64,000 nt of DNA from Oscillospiraceae bacterium (GTDB lineage: Bacteria; Bacillota; Clostridia; Oscillospirales; Ruminococcaceae). The DNA lies in assembly GCA_029006135.1 (NCBI GenBank), contig JAQXGE010000045.1, positions 82,800-146,799 on the forward strand, in the 5' to 3' direction. Both the position numbers and the translations under genes were made by a program. Shown in pieces: positions 1 to 9,691 of this stretch (position 1 is the stretch's first letter; every line of letters starts with the position of its first letter). Under the pieces are notes generated by a model, which worked only from the letters and a program-made list of their open reading frames with translations, did not search any database and was not told where the DNA came from.

Positions 1-755
1 GCATCATTCAGAACTTTTTGTATGATTGGCATATCTTCTCGATGAGCAACCACGACCATTGTGTTTTCTGGTGTTTCTACGCGTTTGCCATCGTAATATA
101 CGGTGACACGTCCATCAGGATAGAGGGTATTGGAACACATTCCAACAGTGGCTGTAGAAGCAATAATTTCATTTGGCCCAAAAACAGCGGAACCGTTTTT
201 GAATTTATCATAAACACCTACAACGGTTAAGTTGATTGCAGTTGACTCCGCGGGAATTGTTATTTGCTTTCCCAATAGAGCCTTCCCGCTTACCTTTTTA
301 CTGTTGGATAAGACAAGATAGGATGGCACTAAAACTTCGTCGGTGCGGGAAAAATCAAGGGCGTCCCCTTGGATAATATGAATATCGGAAACCTCTGTCA
401 TTCCAACAAAACAAACCTCTTGGGTGATTGGATTGCCGTTTTTACCGACACAATTTATTTGTGCATCTGTAAATATAAACCACGCATCATTAGGAAAAGT
501 ACCTTCGATACGAGAAGTTTGTCCTTTCAAAACCTCGTTTACCGTTTCCAAATTCTTTTCGATACTAAGTGTGCGGTTGCAAGGATCATTATAGTACATC
601 TGATATGTATACTTTATCGTATAATAGGAGATTGAACCCGAAATGACCATTAGGAATATGAGAAACAAACAGGCAACCGAGGTGAAAACTTTCGTTGGCA
701 GCGTTCCCCAAACGGCTTTATCAAGCTTGTTCCACATTAAGAAACGTTGGGACAT
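1..755 (-). CDS. ABC transporter permease (MacB/FtsX-like periplasmic core), partial, cut by window start
   Basis: Minus-strand reading begins MSQRFLMWNKLDKAVWGTLPTKVFTSVACLFLIFLMVISG (N-terminal TM) after an AGGAGGTAAT SD and stays open to base 1; lies directly downstream of an ABC ATPase. Confidence 0.7.
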   Translation of the reverse strand, partial: MSQRFLMWNKLDKAVWGTLPTKVFTSVACLFLIFLMVISGSISYYTIKYTYQMYYNDPCNRTLSIEKNLETVNEVLKGQTSRIEGTFPNDAWFIFTDAQINCVGKNGNPITQEVCFVGMTEVSDIHIIQGDALDFSRTDEVLVPSYLVLSNSKKVSGKALLGKQITIPAESTAINLTVVGVYDKFKNGSAVFGPNEIIASTATVGMCSNTLYPDGRVTVYYDGKRVETPENTMVVVAHREDMPIIQKVLND

Positions 756-769
756 ATTACCTCCTGGCT

Positions 770-1408
770 TTATACCTGCTGCAAATTCAAAATGGTATCA
801 GAATAGTTTGCAACGGTATGACTATGTGTGGCAATGATAATGCACGCTTTTGCTGTATCTTTGTATTGCTGCAGCCGGTTAATGATGAACAGTTCCGTTT
901 CAGAATCCAAATTCGCAGTTGGTTCGTCTAAAATTAGGATTTTGGGCGTGCGAATCATCGCCGCTGCAATGGCAACACGTTGTTTTTCTCCGCCGGAAAG
1001 CTGAGAAATCCCTGAATCCGCCAAATGCGAAATATTCAGGTATTCCATCATTTTTAATGCTCTTTTTTGGCTTTCGGCCATCGGCTTTCCCAAAAGTAAA
1101 AGCGGCAGAGCTACATTATCCTTTGCGCTTAAAGAAGAAAATAGGGGAGTGTTTTGCATTTGCAGCCCCAGAACATTTTTTCTAAATACTGTGCCGCCAT
1201 CCGTGTAGATAGATTTTCCGTTCCAGGCGACTTCCCCGTCAAACGAACCATCCAATCCGGACATAATACGAAGCAAGGTGCTTTTTCCGCAGCCGGATGG
1301 TCCCACAATCGCGTGAATCTGATTAGAAGCAAATTGCTGGTTAAACGAGCGGAAAACGCACTTTGGGCCATACGACTTATTTATATTTGAAAGCGTGAGC
1401 AAATTCAT
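770..1408 (-). CDS. ABC transporter ATP-binding protein (LolD/MacB-type)
   Basis: Walker A GPSGCGKST, signature LSGGEKQRVAIA, Walker B ILILDEPTANLD; GGAG upstream of ATG at 1408. Confidence 0.9.
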   Translation of the reverse strand: MNLLTLSNINKSYGPKCVFRSFNQQFASNQIHAIVGPSGCGKSTLLRIMSGLDGSFDGEVAWNGKSIYTDGGTVFRKNVLGLQMQNTPLFSSLSAKDNVALPLLLLGKPMAESQKRALKMMEYLNISHLADSGISQLSGGEKQRVAIAAAMIRTPKILILDEPTANLDSETELFIINRLQQYKDTAKACIIIATHSHTVANYSDTILNLQQV

Positions 1409-1499
1409 AATCAAACTCCATATTATAGTTGTATGCTCAATCGTACAACAACTCGGACCTCTTGAAAGGAAATCGAGGAATCCGAGTATTCAATGTTTC

Positions 1500-2759
1500 T
1501 CAAGAATACTGTTCTCCAACGTCCGCAAATTTTTCAATCACCGTTTCATCTGCGGGCAGTGTAAGCTGGGCTTTGTCGGCCATGAAACAGGCTTTTGCTG
1601 TCTCCATGCGGGAATCTGAGGCAGCCATAACAAACACCTCGCTGCCGTACTCGCCCAGAATTTGCAGCGCTCCTGCTTGTGAAAGCGGGCAGAACTCAAT
1701 TTGATTGTCACAGAAGTTCAGCTGGAAAAGGCTGCTTTGTGCGTCACCGCCGGGATTGGATGCAAACCACAACTGAGCGTCATCCGCATACTGTATTTGG
1801 GTTGTGATTGGGTCCAATCGCTCATCCTGAATGATTTTCTCCAACGTGTTATCCGCAGCAAAGCGGCAGAGAAAATGGTCTTTTGTGATGTAATACAGCG
1901 TATCGGGCAGCGGCGCTTCCAGCCCATCGTTTTGCTGCCAGGAGTACAGCAGGGTGCAGGTTCCATCCGCCGGGCTGACCATAATCAGTGTGTGCGTTTG
2001 GGACGCTATTGTGGCACGCTCATCATCCTGGCTGTTGGATTGCGCAATCATTTTAATAACAGGTTGGTGATTCACGCAGCCGGAAAGGAAATACGCCGTC
2101 CCCGCCGGCACATCGGCGTGCCAAAGTTCATCACAAACGCCGCTGTTCAGATCAATTCTCTCAAGAGCCTGCTCAATCTGTAATGTTTCTTTATACACCC
2201 GCGTGACAAGCGTATAAATGTACCCACTGTCAACACAGAAGGCCTCATACAGTGTTTCATTTGGGGCAAATTCATTTAGAACTCGCCGGTTGCTCCCGTC
2301 TAAATTTGCGATTTCAATCAGGGCAGGCTTCTGTACCTGTCCCGACAGACCCATATAGCAATATATCAGCTGTCTGTTATTGCTCACAATGCGCGGAATG
2401 TTGTTGGCATCGCCAAACCATGCCGTACAGGTATCACTGTGGTGCTGACAGTTGATTTCATTACAGACTGGAGTGGATTGCCTAGTTCTGTAATCGTAGA
2501 AAACCAGACAGCCGCTCCAATCATCATAATAAGAAACAGAATAAAAGCCGTCCTCGGTTTCTGCACCCTTGGCACAATTTGTAAAGCTCAAATCGCTTTG
2601 CGAGGTGTTTGTGATAGGGTCAGCAGCAATAGACGAAGAGGGCGTGGGTACGGTTGAGGTAGGTGCAGGAGAAGATTGGGAGGCTACATGACGAGAGTTA
2701 CAGCCAAACAAAAGGGCCGTGCAAATAAGAAGAAAAATAACGAGACTGTTTCTTTTCAT
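1500..2759 (-). CDS. lipoprotein, uncharacterised (419 aa)
   Basis: Signal peptide with lipobox (LLICTALLFGC) and Ser/Pro/Thr-rich linker; upstream of the ABC ATPase on the same strand. Confidence 0.65.
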   Translation of the reverse strand: MKRNSLVIFLLICTALLFGCNSRHVASQSSPAPTSTVPTPSSSIAADPITNTSQSDLSFTNCAKGAETEDGFYSVSYYDDWSGCLVFYDYRTRQSTPVCNEINCQHHSDTCTAWFGDANNIPRIVSNNRQLIYCYMGLSGQVQKPALIEIANLDGSNRRVLNEFAPNETLYEAFCVDSGYIYTLVTRVYKETLQIEQALERIDLNSGVCDELWHADVPAGTAYFLSGCVNHQPVIKMIAQSNSQDDERATIASQTHTLIMVSPADGTCTLLYSWQQNDGLEAPLPDTLYYITKDHFLCRFAADNTLEKIIQDERLDPITTQIQYADDAQLWFASNPGGDAQSSLFQLNFCDNQIEFCPLSQAGALQILGEYGSEVFVMAASDSRMETAKACFMADKAQLTLPADETVIEKFADVGEQYS

Positions 2760-2941
2760 TGCTCAAACCAATGTTATTTAAGAGAATTTGTGTTCTTTAG
2801 TTTCAATATATCCTATATTGCTTTTTTCGTCAATAATAAGAAACGTGTTGGTAACTGAAATTCCAGGTTAGAGTCAAAACTTTGTGGATATGCACAAGTC
2901 ACATAGTCTTCTTTTGGAGAAAACTCCCAGAATCAATTTTC

Positions 2942-3133
2942 TCAAAAGTCCCGTCCGCCAACGTCCGCAAATTTTTTAATCGCCGCTTCTTCTGCGGGCA
3001 GTATAAGCTGGAAATTGTCGGTCATGAAACAGGTTTTTGCTGACTCCATGCGGGAATCTGAGGCAGCCATAACAAACACCTCGCTGCCGTACTCGCTCAG
3101 AATTTGCAGCGTTCCTGTTTGTGAAAACGGGCA
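2942..3133 (-). pseudogene. Decayed duplicate of the 3' end of the 1500..2759 lipoprotein gene
   Basis: Minus-strand translation CPFSQTGTLQILSEYGSEVFVMAASDSRMESAKTCFMTDNFQLILPAEEAAIKKFADVGGRDF* closely matches the lipoprotein C-terminus CPLSQAGALQILGEYGSEVFVMAASDSRMETAKACFMADKAQLTLPADETVIEKFADVGEQYS*. Confidence 0.85.
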
Positions 3134-3216
3134 AGCCGGATGCGGTGTTTCCGGAAAGCATAGACCAAGACAGCGAAGAAGGTTTTTGTGATGAAGAAAG
3201 TACTTTAATATGAAAA

Positions 3217-3252
3217 CACACTGGCAGATAAAATAATCCGTCTGCCAGTGTG
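3217..3252 (-). terminator. Intrinsic terminator downstream of lacZ-GPH symporter operon
   Basis: 12-bp perfect stem cacactggcaga/tctgccagtgtg with a T-rich minus-strand tail. Confidence 0.75.
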
Positions 3253-3277
3253 CTTATTGCTGATTAATGAACGCTAT

Positions 3278-4645
3278 TTAAGCCTTTTGTGATGCCAACA
3301 GTTCCCGGTTGGCTTTCTCTACATTCAGTTTAGTCAGCAGGAAGGTGACCAAACCGCAGAAAATCATGGGCAGCCACAGATACATAACATTCAGCATAGT
3401 CAGAACGGAGTCGGGCTGAACAGCAACGCCTCCCTCGATAAAACCGCTGGCGGCCAGCAGCCAACCGGAGATGGCGGTGCCCAGTCCGCCGCCAATCTTG
3501 ACGCCCAGAGAGGTGCAGGAGTACATGGTGCCATCAATACGCTTGCCGGTAGTCAAGTATGTATAGTCAGAAGCGGAAGCAATCACGGCATTCAAATCTC
3601 CCTGCAGCGGACACATACCCAGAGAAGCTACAGCGGTGAAAACAAGCATCATGGGAACACTTCCGGCATAAGCGGCCACAAGAACCAGGATCCTCGAAAC
3701 GGTAGCCACTGCGTAGCCCATGTAGTTGATTTTATACATGCCGCCCAGTTTGGCTACGATAGTAGGGACCAGCAGCAGACCAATAATCATGGGAATGTTC
3801 AGTGCGGTGGCAAACTGGCCCATCAATCCTTTGTCGCCCAGCACATAGGTCATATAGTAAGTGCCAACACCCGTGAAAGCGGAGTACAGCTGAGTCAGCA
3901 AATAAACACCAAGAATCAGCAGATAGAACTTGTTTTTGATAAGGAGCTTGGCAGCTTCGCGAATGGTATACTTTTCAGCGGGGGCGCTGGAGCTCTCTTC
4001 GGCTTCATTTTGACTTTCGGGAAGTTCCTTCACGGACAGAACGGCAATGGTATTGGAAATAATGCCGATGATGACATAGATGAATGCCACAATTCTCCAC
4101 GCGGCAGCATCGCCGCCAAAATGCTCAACGGCACCAAACGTGATAGCCTGGATGATTGTGCTGGTGGTGAATGCAAAGACAAAACGCAGAGAGCCCAGCT
4201 GTACACGTTCGTTCTCATTTTTTGTGATCAGGGCGGTCAGAGCTGAGTAAGCAATGTTGTTTGCCGTGTAGAAGCCGGCGTTCAGCATTACATAAAAAAT
4301 GAAGAAGAAGGCATACTGTGCGGTCTTGCCCCACTCGGTCGGGATGGCAAAAATAGCGAACAGGCAGACGCCGCAGCCTAAATACGGCCACAGCATCCAG
4401 GGACGAGCCTTGCCCATTTTGGTGTGGGTCTTGTCAATGAGAGAACCAAAGATGAGGTCAGAGATGCCATCAAATATTTTGGCAACAGCCATCAGGGTGC
4501 CAACAATACCGGAGTTCAAACCAACGGTATCAGTCAGGTAAATCATTACAAAGAAGGTCAGGAATGCATAGACAACATTGCCGGCGATGTCACCCGAGCC
4601 GTACCCAATCTTGTTGTACCACTTTAAATATCTCTTTTCGTTCAT
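3278..4645 (-). CDS. GPH-family glycoside/cation symporter (MelB-like MFS)
   Basis: 455 aa polytopic; N-terminus KIGYGSGDIAGNVVYAFLTFFVMIYLTDTVGLNSGIVGTLMAVAKIFDGISD and GSLIDKTHTKMGKARPW are GPH-type. Confidence 0.9.
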   Translation of the reverse strand: MNEKRYLKWYNKIGYGSGDIAGNVVYAFLTFFVMIYLTDTVGLNSGIVGTLMAVAKIFDGISDLIFGSLIDKTHTKMGKARPWMLWPYLGCGVCLFAIFAIPTEWGKTAQYAFFFIFYVMLNAGFYTANNIAYSALTALITKNENERVQLGSLRFVFAFTTSTIIQAITFGAVEHFGGDAAAWRIVAFIYVIIGIISNTIAVLSVKELPESQNEAEESSSAPAEKYTIREAAKLLIKNKFYLLILGVYLLTQLYSAFTGVGTYYMTYVLGDKGLMGQFATALNIPMIIGLLLVPTIVAKLGGMYKINYMGYAVATVSRILVLVAAYAGSVPMMLVFTAVASLGMCPLQGDLNAVIASASDYTYLTTGKRIDGTMYSCTSLGVKIGGGLGTAISGWLLAASGFIEGGVAVQPDSVLTMLNVMYLWLPMIFCGLVTFLLTKLNVEKANRELLASQKA

Positions 4646-4755
4646 GGTGGTTCTCCTTTTTTAATATGCTTGCATAAAAACTTCTTCGGCCGCTTGCAGC
4701 GGAAACTGGTGCGGCACTCTAAATTGAAGAGCCGATGCAGGGGACGGACCCAAAA

Positions 4756-7700
4756 TCACTTGATTTCGGGGATAATTTTGATTTCAAAATCGATTGTCTC
4801 TTCGTTTAGGGCGTACTCTCTTCTCAATACGGGACCGCAGCTTGCAGAGCCGATGCCGTTCTGGCGATAGTCAAGACACAGCACAGTACTTCCGCAGTTT
4901 TCCAGTTCGTAATTGTGGCACTTTGCCGTGAGTTCTTCCTGAGTAAAATGAGAAACGTTGAAGCTAAAAGGCTCCAGACCAACAGCAGTAATCCGAAGAG
5001 TTTCGTCTTCCAACATCACATAGTTGCAGCCGCCGTGGGCGCCATTCTCCTGCGGACGAATATAATCTTCCTGCAAACCCTCAACGGTGTCGGAATAGAT
5101 ACCATGGGAAACGGCATGGCACTTGTCCGCATAGTTTTCAGTGGGACCGAGACCGTAATAGGTAACCTGTTCCAGCGATTCAGGGACAAACAGACGCAAA
5201 CCAAATCTGGGCAGTTCAGGAAATTCCATGTTGCGCTTTGCCAGGATGTTGAAGGTAATCGCTCCGTTGATTCCAACAGTCCAATCCACCTCGATATTCA
5301 TGAAACGCTGGACGGAGATGGCCGCGATGGAAACGTCAGAATGGATACGGACCTCGCTGTCTGCTGCCAGCGTGCGGGTCATATAGGCACGGGTAATTGC
5401 TTTATCGTAGTGAGCGGCCATCCATTCCAATTTCAGCTTCCGGTCGTTGTCGGTAGGCGCTCTCCAAATATTCAGGCTCATGGGCTTGTCTAACAGTTCT
5501 CTGCCTTTAAAGACCATAGAACAGAAACTGCCAACAGTCTTGTCGTAGCGGTAAGTGAAATCTCTGGAGAAGACAATCAGGTAGCGTTCACCGTCCTCCA
5601 CTTTCAAGCTGTCCTCTGACAGTTCTTTCTTTGTCCAGATAGCCAGAGCTTTCTGGTTCCTGCCATCCACAGACGCTTCCAATGGAATCTCATCGAAGCC
5701 AAGCAGGAACCCGGCGGGACGGAGCGGTTCGTCATGTTTCAGCTGATAAATCAGCTTCAGGTAGCTGCGGCCTTTGGCGGGAACCTGAAAATTCAGCCGA
5801 ATGGTGCCCTCAGCGTGGGGCAGGATGGCGGGAACACGGTCGACACTGCCGCTGTCAATAATCGCCCCATCACAGTTCAGTTCATAGCGGATGGACAGGT
5901 AGTTGTTCACGGAGACGAAGTCCATGTAGTTGTGCAAGGTCACAATGCCAGTTTCGGGATCAAACGCCTTCACACGAACAGGGCGATGGACGTTCTTGAA
6001 CTCCATAACACCGGTGTGAGGACGACGGTCAGGATAAACCAAACCGTCCACACAGAAGTTGCCATCGTGGGGGTATTCACCATGATCGCCGCCATACCAG
6101 TACATAGCCTTGCCATTGGGCGCATCGCCCTTGTAAACAGCGTGGTCACACCATTCCCACACGAAGCCGCCGCTCATGCACTCGTTCTTTTGAATGAACT
6201 GCCAGTAATCTTCAAGGTCTCCGGGGCCATTGCCCATGGCATGGGAATACTCGCACATCAGGTAGGGCTTGTCCGGGTTGGAATCCACATACTCCTGCAA
6301 GGTCTCAATAGAAGGATACATATTGGAGTAGAGGTCAATGTTCGAAAAGTCGTACTTTCGCTTGCGGCTGCGGTATTGCGCGGATTCGTAGTGGGTCAAG
6401 CGGGTGGGGTCAAAGTGCTTGGTCCAGGCCAGAGCCGCTTCGAAGCAGCAGCCGTAGGCGCTTTCGTTGCCCATGGACCAACAGATAACGCTGGGCCGAT
6501 TTTTATCACGGATGACGCAGCGTTTGGTTCGGTCGAGAGTGGCTTCAAGGAAATCGGGGTTATCGGCGAAGGGCTCATTCCAGTGCTCCACATGGTTTTC
6601 CCAAAGTTCATTCTCGGAACAATACATTTCAGCGGCACCATGGCTCTCGTGATCAGCCTCATCAATGACCATAAAACCATACTGGTCACAAAGCTGATAG
6701 AACATTGGTGCGTTGGGATAGTGGGAAGTGCGAATGGCATTGAAGTTAAACCGCTTAATCATTTCAAGGTCACGTTTCATATGCCAAAGGGGAATCACAG
6801 GCCCGGTGACGGGGTCCGAATCATGACGATTGACGCCGCGGAATTTGATGGAACTTCCGTTGAGGTACACTTTGTTGTTTTCAATATGAATCTCACGGAA
6901 GCCCCAACGGTCCGTGATAACTTCATTGGGAGTTTCTAAAACGAGCGTGTACAGGTAGGGCTGCTCTGGATTCCAGAGTGTAGGCTCCTTTACCCGCAAG
7001 AATGCCTGGTGCGTAAAATTTGTGCCGGATTCATAAACCTTGCAGCTTCCTTTGGCAACCAATTTCTTGTCGGCATTCAGCAGCTTGATAGACACCGGAG
7101 GAACTTCTTCGGTGAATGTGAAGCGAATCCGCAGGGTCGCCTCTTGTCCTTCCATGCTGTTCGTGACAAAATAGTCCCGGATATGGCTTTGGGGACGTTT
7201 CAGAATGTACACATCTCTGAAAATTCCGGAGGTGCGGAATTTATCCTGGTCCTCCAAATAGCTGCCATCGCACCATTTCAGAACCAGAACGGCCAGCGTA
7301 TTTTCTCCCTCTGTTACCTTGTCGGTGATGTCAAATTCTGCGGTTGAGTGAGAAACCTCATTGTAGCCCAGATACTCTCCGTTCAGCCATGCGTACAGAC
7401 AGGAGTCTGCACCTTCAAAATTCAGGTAGGCTCTGGGGGCGTCCATATCAGGAACATAGTTGAATTTGGTGACATAGCAGCCGCAGGGGTTTTCGTAGGG
7501 AACATAAGGAGGATCCGCCGGAAAAGGATACCGAATGTTTGTGTACTGGTGATGATCATAGCCGTGGTTCTGCCAGACGCTGGGCACCGGAATGGTGTCA
7601 AAATCATCGGTGTTGAAGCCCAACGCGTAGAATGGCTCGGTTAGATCGTGGACATTGGAATAATACTTGAATTTCCAATCGCCGTTTAGAAGCTGGAAGC

Positions 7701-7827
7701 GATCAGAGTTTTCTCTGTGTTCTACCAGATCATCCCGCTGGCTTGATGACGGAATGTAGTAGGCGCGCTTGGACAGGGTTCCTTCGTGGGTTATTTGCAG
7801 ATTTTCATAGTTTGCCGGTACAATCAT
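4756..7827 (-). CDS. lacZ: beta-galactosidase, GH2 (LacZ-type)
   Basis: About 1023 aa; GH2 motifs FRGVNRHD, VICWSMGNESAYG, PYLMCEYSHAMGNGPG, WEWCDHAV; AAGGAGG upstream of ATG at 7827 (preferred over the 7854 ORF start). Confidence 0.93.
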   Translation of the reverse strand: MIVPANYENLQITHEGTLSKRAYYIPSSSQRDDLVEHRENSDRFQLLNGDWKFKYYSNVHDLTEPFYALGFNTDDFDTIPVPSVWQNHGYDHHQYTNIRYPFPADPPYVPYENPCGCYVTKFNYVPDMDAPRAYLNFEGADSCLYAWLNGEYLGYNEVSHSTAEFDITDKVTEGENTLAVLVLKWCDGSYLEDQDKFRTSGIFRDVYILKRPQSHIRDYFVTNSMEGQEATLRIRFTFTEEVPPVSIKLLNADKKLVAKGSCKVYESGTNFTHQAFLRVKEPTLWNPEQPYLYTLVLETPNEVITDRWGFREIHIENNKVYLNGSSIKFRGVNRHDSDPVTGPVIPLWHMKRDLEMIKRFNFNAIRTSHYPNAPMFYQLCDQYGFMVIDEADHESHGAAEMYCSENELWENHVEHWNEPFADNPDFLEATLDRTKRCVIRDKNRPSVICWSMGNESAYGCCFEAALAWTKHFDPTRLTHYESAQYRSRKRKYDFSNIDLYSNMYPSIETLQEYVDSNPDKPYLMCEYSHAMGNGPGDLEDYWQFIQKNECMSGGFVWEWCDHAVYKGDAPNGKAMYWYGGDHGEYPHDGNFCVDGLVYPDRRPHTGVMEFKNVHRPVRVKAFDPETGIVTLHNYMDFVSVNNYLSIRYELNCDGAIIDSGSVDRVPAILPHAEGTIRLNFQVPAKGRSYLKLIYQLKHDEPLRPAGFLLGFDEIPLEASVDGRNQKALAIWTKKELSEDSLKVEDGERYLIVFSRDFTYRYDKTVGSFCSMVFKGRELLDKPMSLNIWRAPTDNDRKLKLEWMAAHYDKAITRAYMTRTLAADSEVRIHSDVSIAAISVQRFMNIEVDWTVGINGAITFNILAKRNMEFPELPRFGLRLFVPESLEQVTYYGLGPTENYADKCHAVSHGIYSDTVEGLQEDYIRPQENGAHGGCNYVMLEDETLRITAVGLEPFSFNVSHFTQEELTAKCHNYELENCGSTVLCLDYRQNGIGSASCGPVLRREYALNEETIDFEIKIIPEIK

Positions 7828-7895
7828 GGCGTTGACCCTCCTTACAAATTTCATCTATATTGTAGAAATATTTTTTGATAAATTGAATAAACAGG

Positions 7896-7925
7896 ATTAG
7901 ACAAAACATACACTTTTTGGTACAA
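7896..7925 (-). promoter_or_regulatory. Candidate lacZ promoter
   Basis: Minus strand TTGTAC - 18 nt - TCTAAT upstream of lacZ. Confidence 0.4.
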
Positions 7926-8029
7926 TACAGAAAACGATATGAACGTTTTGACACGTTTTTTCTGCTGGTCTGTATTAGAAAATGCTGGTTTTGACAGGTT
8001 GCACAATATAGATGACGGAGGTTTGTACG

Positions 8030-8875
8030 ATGTACCTAAATTCGGGTTACCTGAACAATTCAAGAGTCCCAATCAAAGATAAGTCCAAGCCTTTGATTGT
8101 TACAAGCTGCGGAACGTATCGCCTAAAAGCGGAAGAAAAACTTCCGACCTGGCGCCCGCGCGGACGGTTGGATTATCAGCTCTTGTATGTGGCATCCGGA
8201 AAAGCACACTTTTATATTGAGGGAGAGGACAGAGAGGTGCGAGCCGGACATATGGTCATCTTTCTGCCACGGCAGGAACAGCACTATGAATATTACGGAA
8301 AAGATAAGACAGAAGTTTATTGGGTTCACTTTACAGGCGGTGATGTAAGGAACATCCTGCGCAAATTTGAAATCCCTTTGGATGAAAATGTGTTCTACTG
8401 CGGCAGTTCTGCCAGCTATTCGGCTTTATTCAAGGAAATGATACATGAACTTCAATCTCGACTTGTCGGTTATCCGGAAATGCTTGAAATGTATTTGCGG
8501 CAGCTGCTTTTGCTGGTTCAGCGCACACGCCAGGAAAAAGAACCCAACATGAGTTCTTATTTGCGGGACGAAATGGAATATGCCAGAAGATATTTTATTG
8601 ACCATTACAACGAGCCCATTAACATTGATGATTTTGCACAATCCCGCAATATGAGTGTCAGCTGGTTTATGAGAAATTTCAAACAGGCAACGAAAGTGTC
8701 TCCAATGCAGTACATTCTGAATATCCGCATGAAGAATGCGGTTTCGCTTCTGGAAACCACAGAGTATAATGTGACAGAAATTGCTGCGATTGTTGGGTAT
8801 GACAATCCGCTTTATTTCAGCCGAGTTTTCAAAAAAATGAATGGTGTTCCTCCTTCCGATTACAGGAAAAAATAG
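8030..8875 (+). CDS. AraC-family transcriptional regulator (cupin sensor + HTH)
   Basis: C-terminal AraC HTH (NMSVSWFMRNFKQATKVSPMQYILNIRMKNAVSLLETTEYNVTEIAAIVGYDNPLYFSRVFKKMNGVPPSDYRKK); GACGGAGG before ATG at 8030. Confidence 0.92.
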   Translation: MYLNSGYLNNSRVPIKDKSKPLIVTSCGTYRLKAEEKLPTWRPRGRLDYQLLYVASGKAHFYIEGEDREVRAGHMVIFLPRQEQHYEYYGKDKTEVYWVHFTGGDVRNILRKFEIPLDENVFYCGSSASYSALFKEMIHELQSRLVGYPEMLEMYLRQLLLLVQRTRQEKEPNMSSYLRDEMEYARRYFIDHYNEPINIDDFAQSRNMSVSWFMRNFKQATKVSPMQYILNIRMKNAVSLLETTEYNVTEIAAIVGYDNPLYFSRVFKKMNGVPPSDYRKK

Positions 8876-8931
8876 CACAGCGCGTCTGATTCCAAATAAT
8901 TTATTTTACCCGGCGGATTCGAGATAAAATA

Positions 8932-8969
8932 ACAGCCCGGCAGATGGACGATTCCATCTGCCGGGCTGT
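8932..8969. terminator. Bidirectional intrinsic terminator
   Basis: 16-bp perfect inverted repeat acagcccggcagatgg/ccatctgccgggctgt between convergent genes. Confidence 0.8.
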
Positions 8970-9012
8970 CTATTCCTATTCATGTTTTCTTTTGCCGGAG
9001 CGCAGGGCGCCA

Positions 9013-9591
9013 TTATATGGCTCCTTCCGGCGGGCGGTCGGCGTCGGACAGGGGACGGGTGAGAGAAGTGAGCAAATTTGCATATATCGCACTGCCTCGC
9101 GCAATAAACTGATTGCGCACCTGCTCTGCGGTGAGAATATCCGGCATTGTGAGCTGAAGGCGGAAAGCGTCCGCCCCCTGGGCTTCATCGCCGATGACGC
9201 AGGTTACCTGATAATGATCACCGACCTTTTCTATCGTCGCGTGGTTCTGCGCTGCCTTGTGAACCCAGCTCTGAATACGAATCACGGCAAGAATTGCATT
9301 CTCACGCACACTGCGGGGAAGATCTTCCGAAAGCGTATCCGCAACAATCGCGCCTTTTTTTGTGATGACGTATCCTTTGGAGGTCTGTGCGGCGAGGTCC
9401 TGACTTTCCAGCTCAGACAGTGCATTCGCAAATTCAAAGTAGTTGACCAGTTCCTCCTGCAAAAGAGCGCCCTGCATAGCCTCCCGCGTAACTGGCCCGG
9501 CTGTCTTAATCAGGTAGCAAAGGAGGATGCGAATCTCGGTGCTGTCTGTAAGACCGCCGAGCTTGACACCACCGGTGAAGGCATCTGCCAT
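9013..9591 (-). CDS. DUF4364 family protein
   Basis: MADAFTGGVKLGGLTDSTEIRILLCYLIKTAGPVTREAMQGALLQEELVNYFEFANALSELE matches recalled Clostridia DUF4364 N-terminus. Confidence 0.75.
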   Translation of the reverse strand: MADAFTGGVKLGGLTDSTEIRILLCYLIKTAGPVTREAMQGALLQEELVNYFEFANALSELESQDLAAQTSKGYVITKKGAIVADTLSEDLPRSVRENAILAVIRIQSWVHKAAQNHATIEKVGDHYQVTCVIGDEAQGADAFRLQLTMPDILTAEQVRNQFIARGSAIYANLLTSLTRPLSDADRPPEGAI

Positions 9592-9691
9592 GAAAATCAC
9601 TTCCCGAATTTTTAATCTTTGACTATATTATACAAAAACCGGGACAAAGTTACAAGGGTAAACCCGCATAATTCTAACAGCAAAACCACCG

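Noticed and set aside
5734-6939. 401-aa plus-strand ORF inside lacZ
   Set aside because: Antisense shadow of the GH2 catalytic region.
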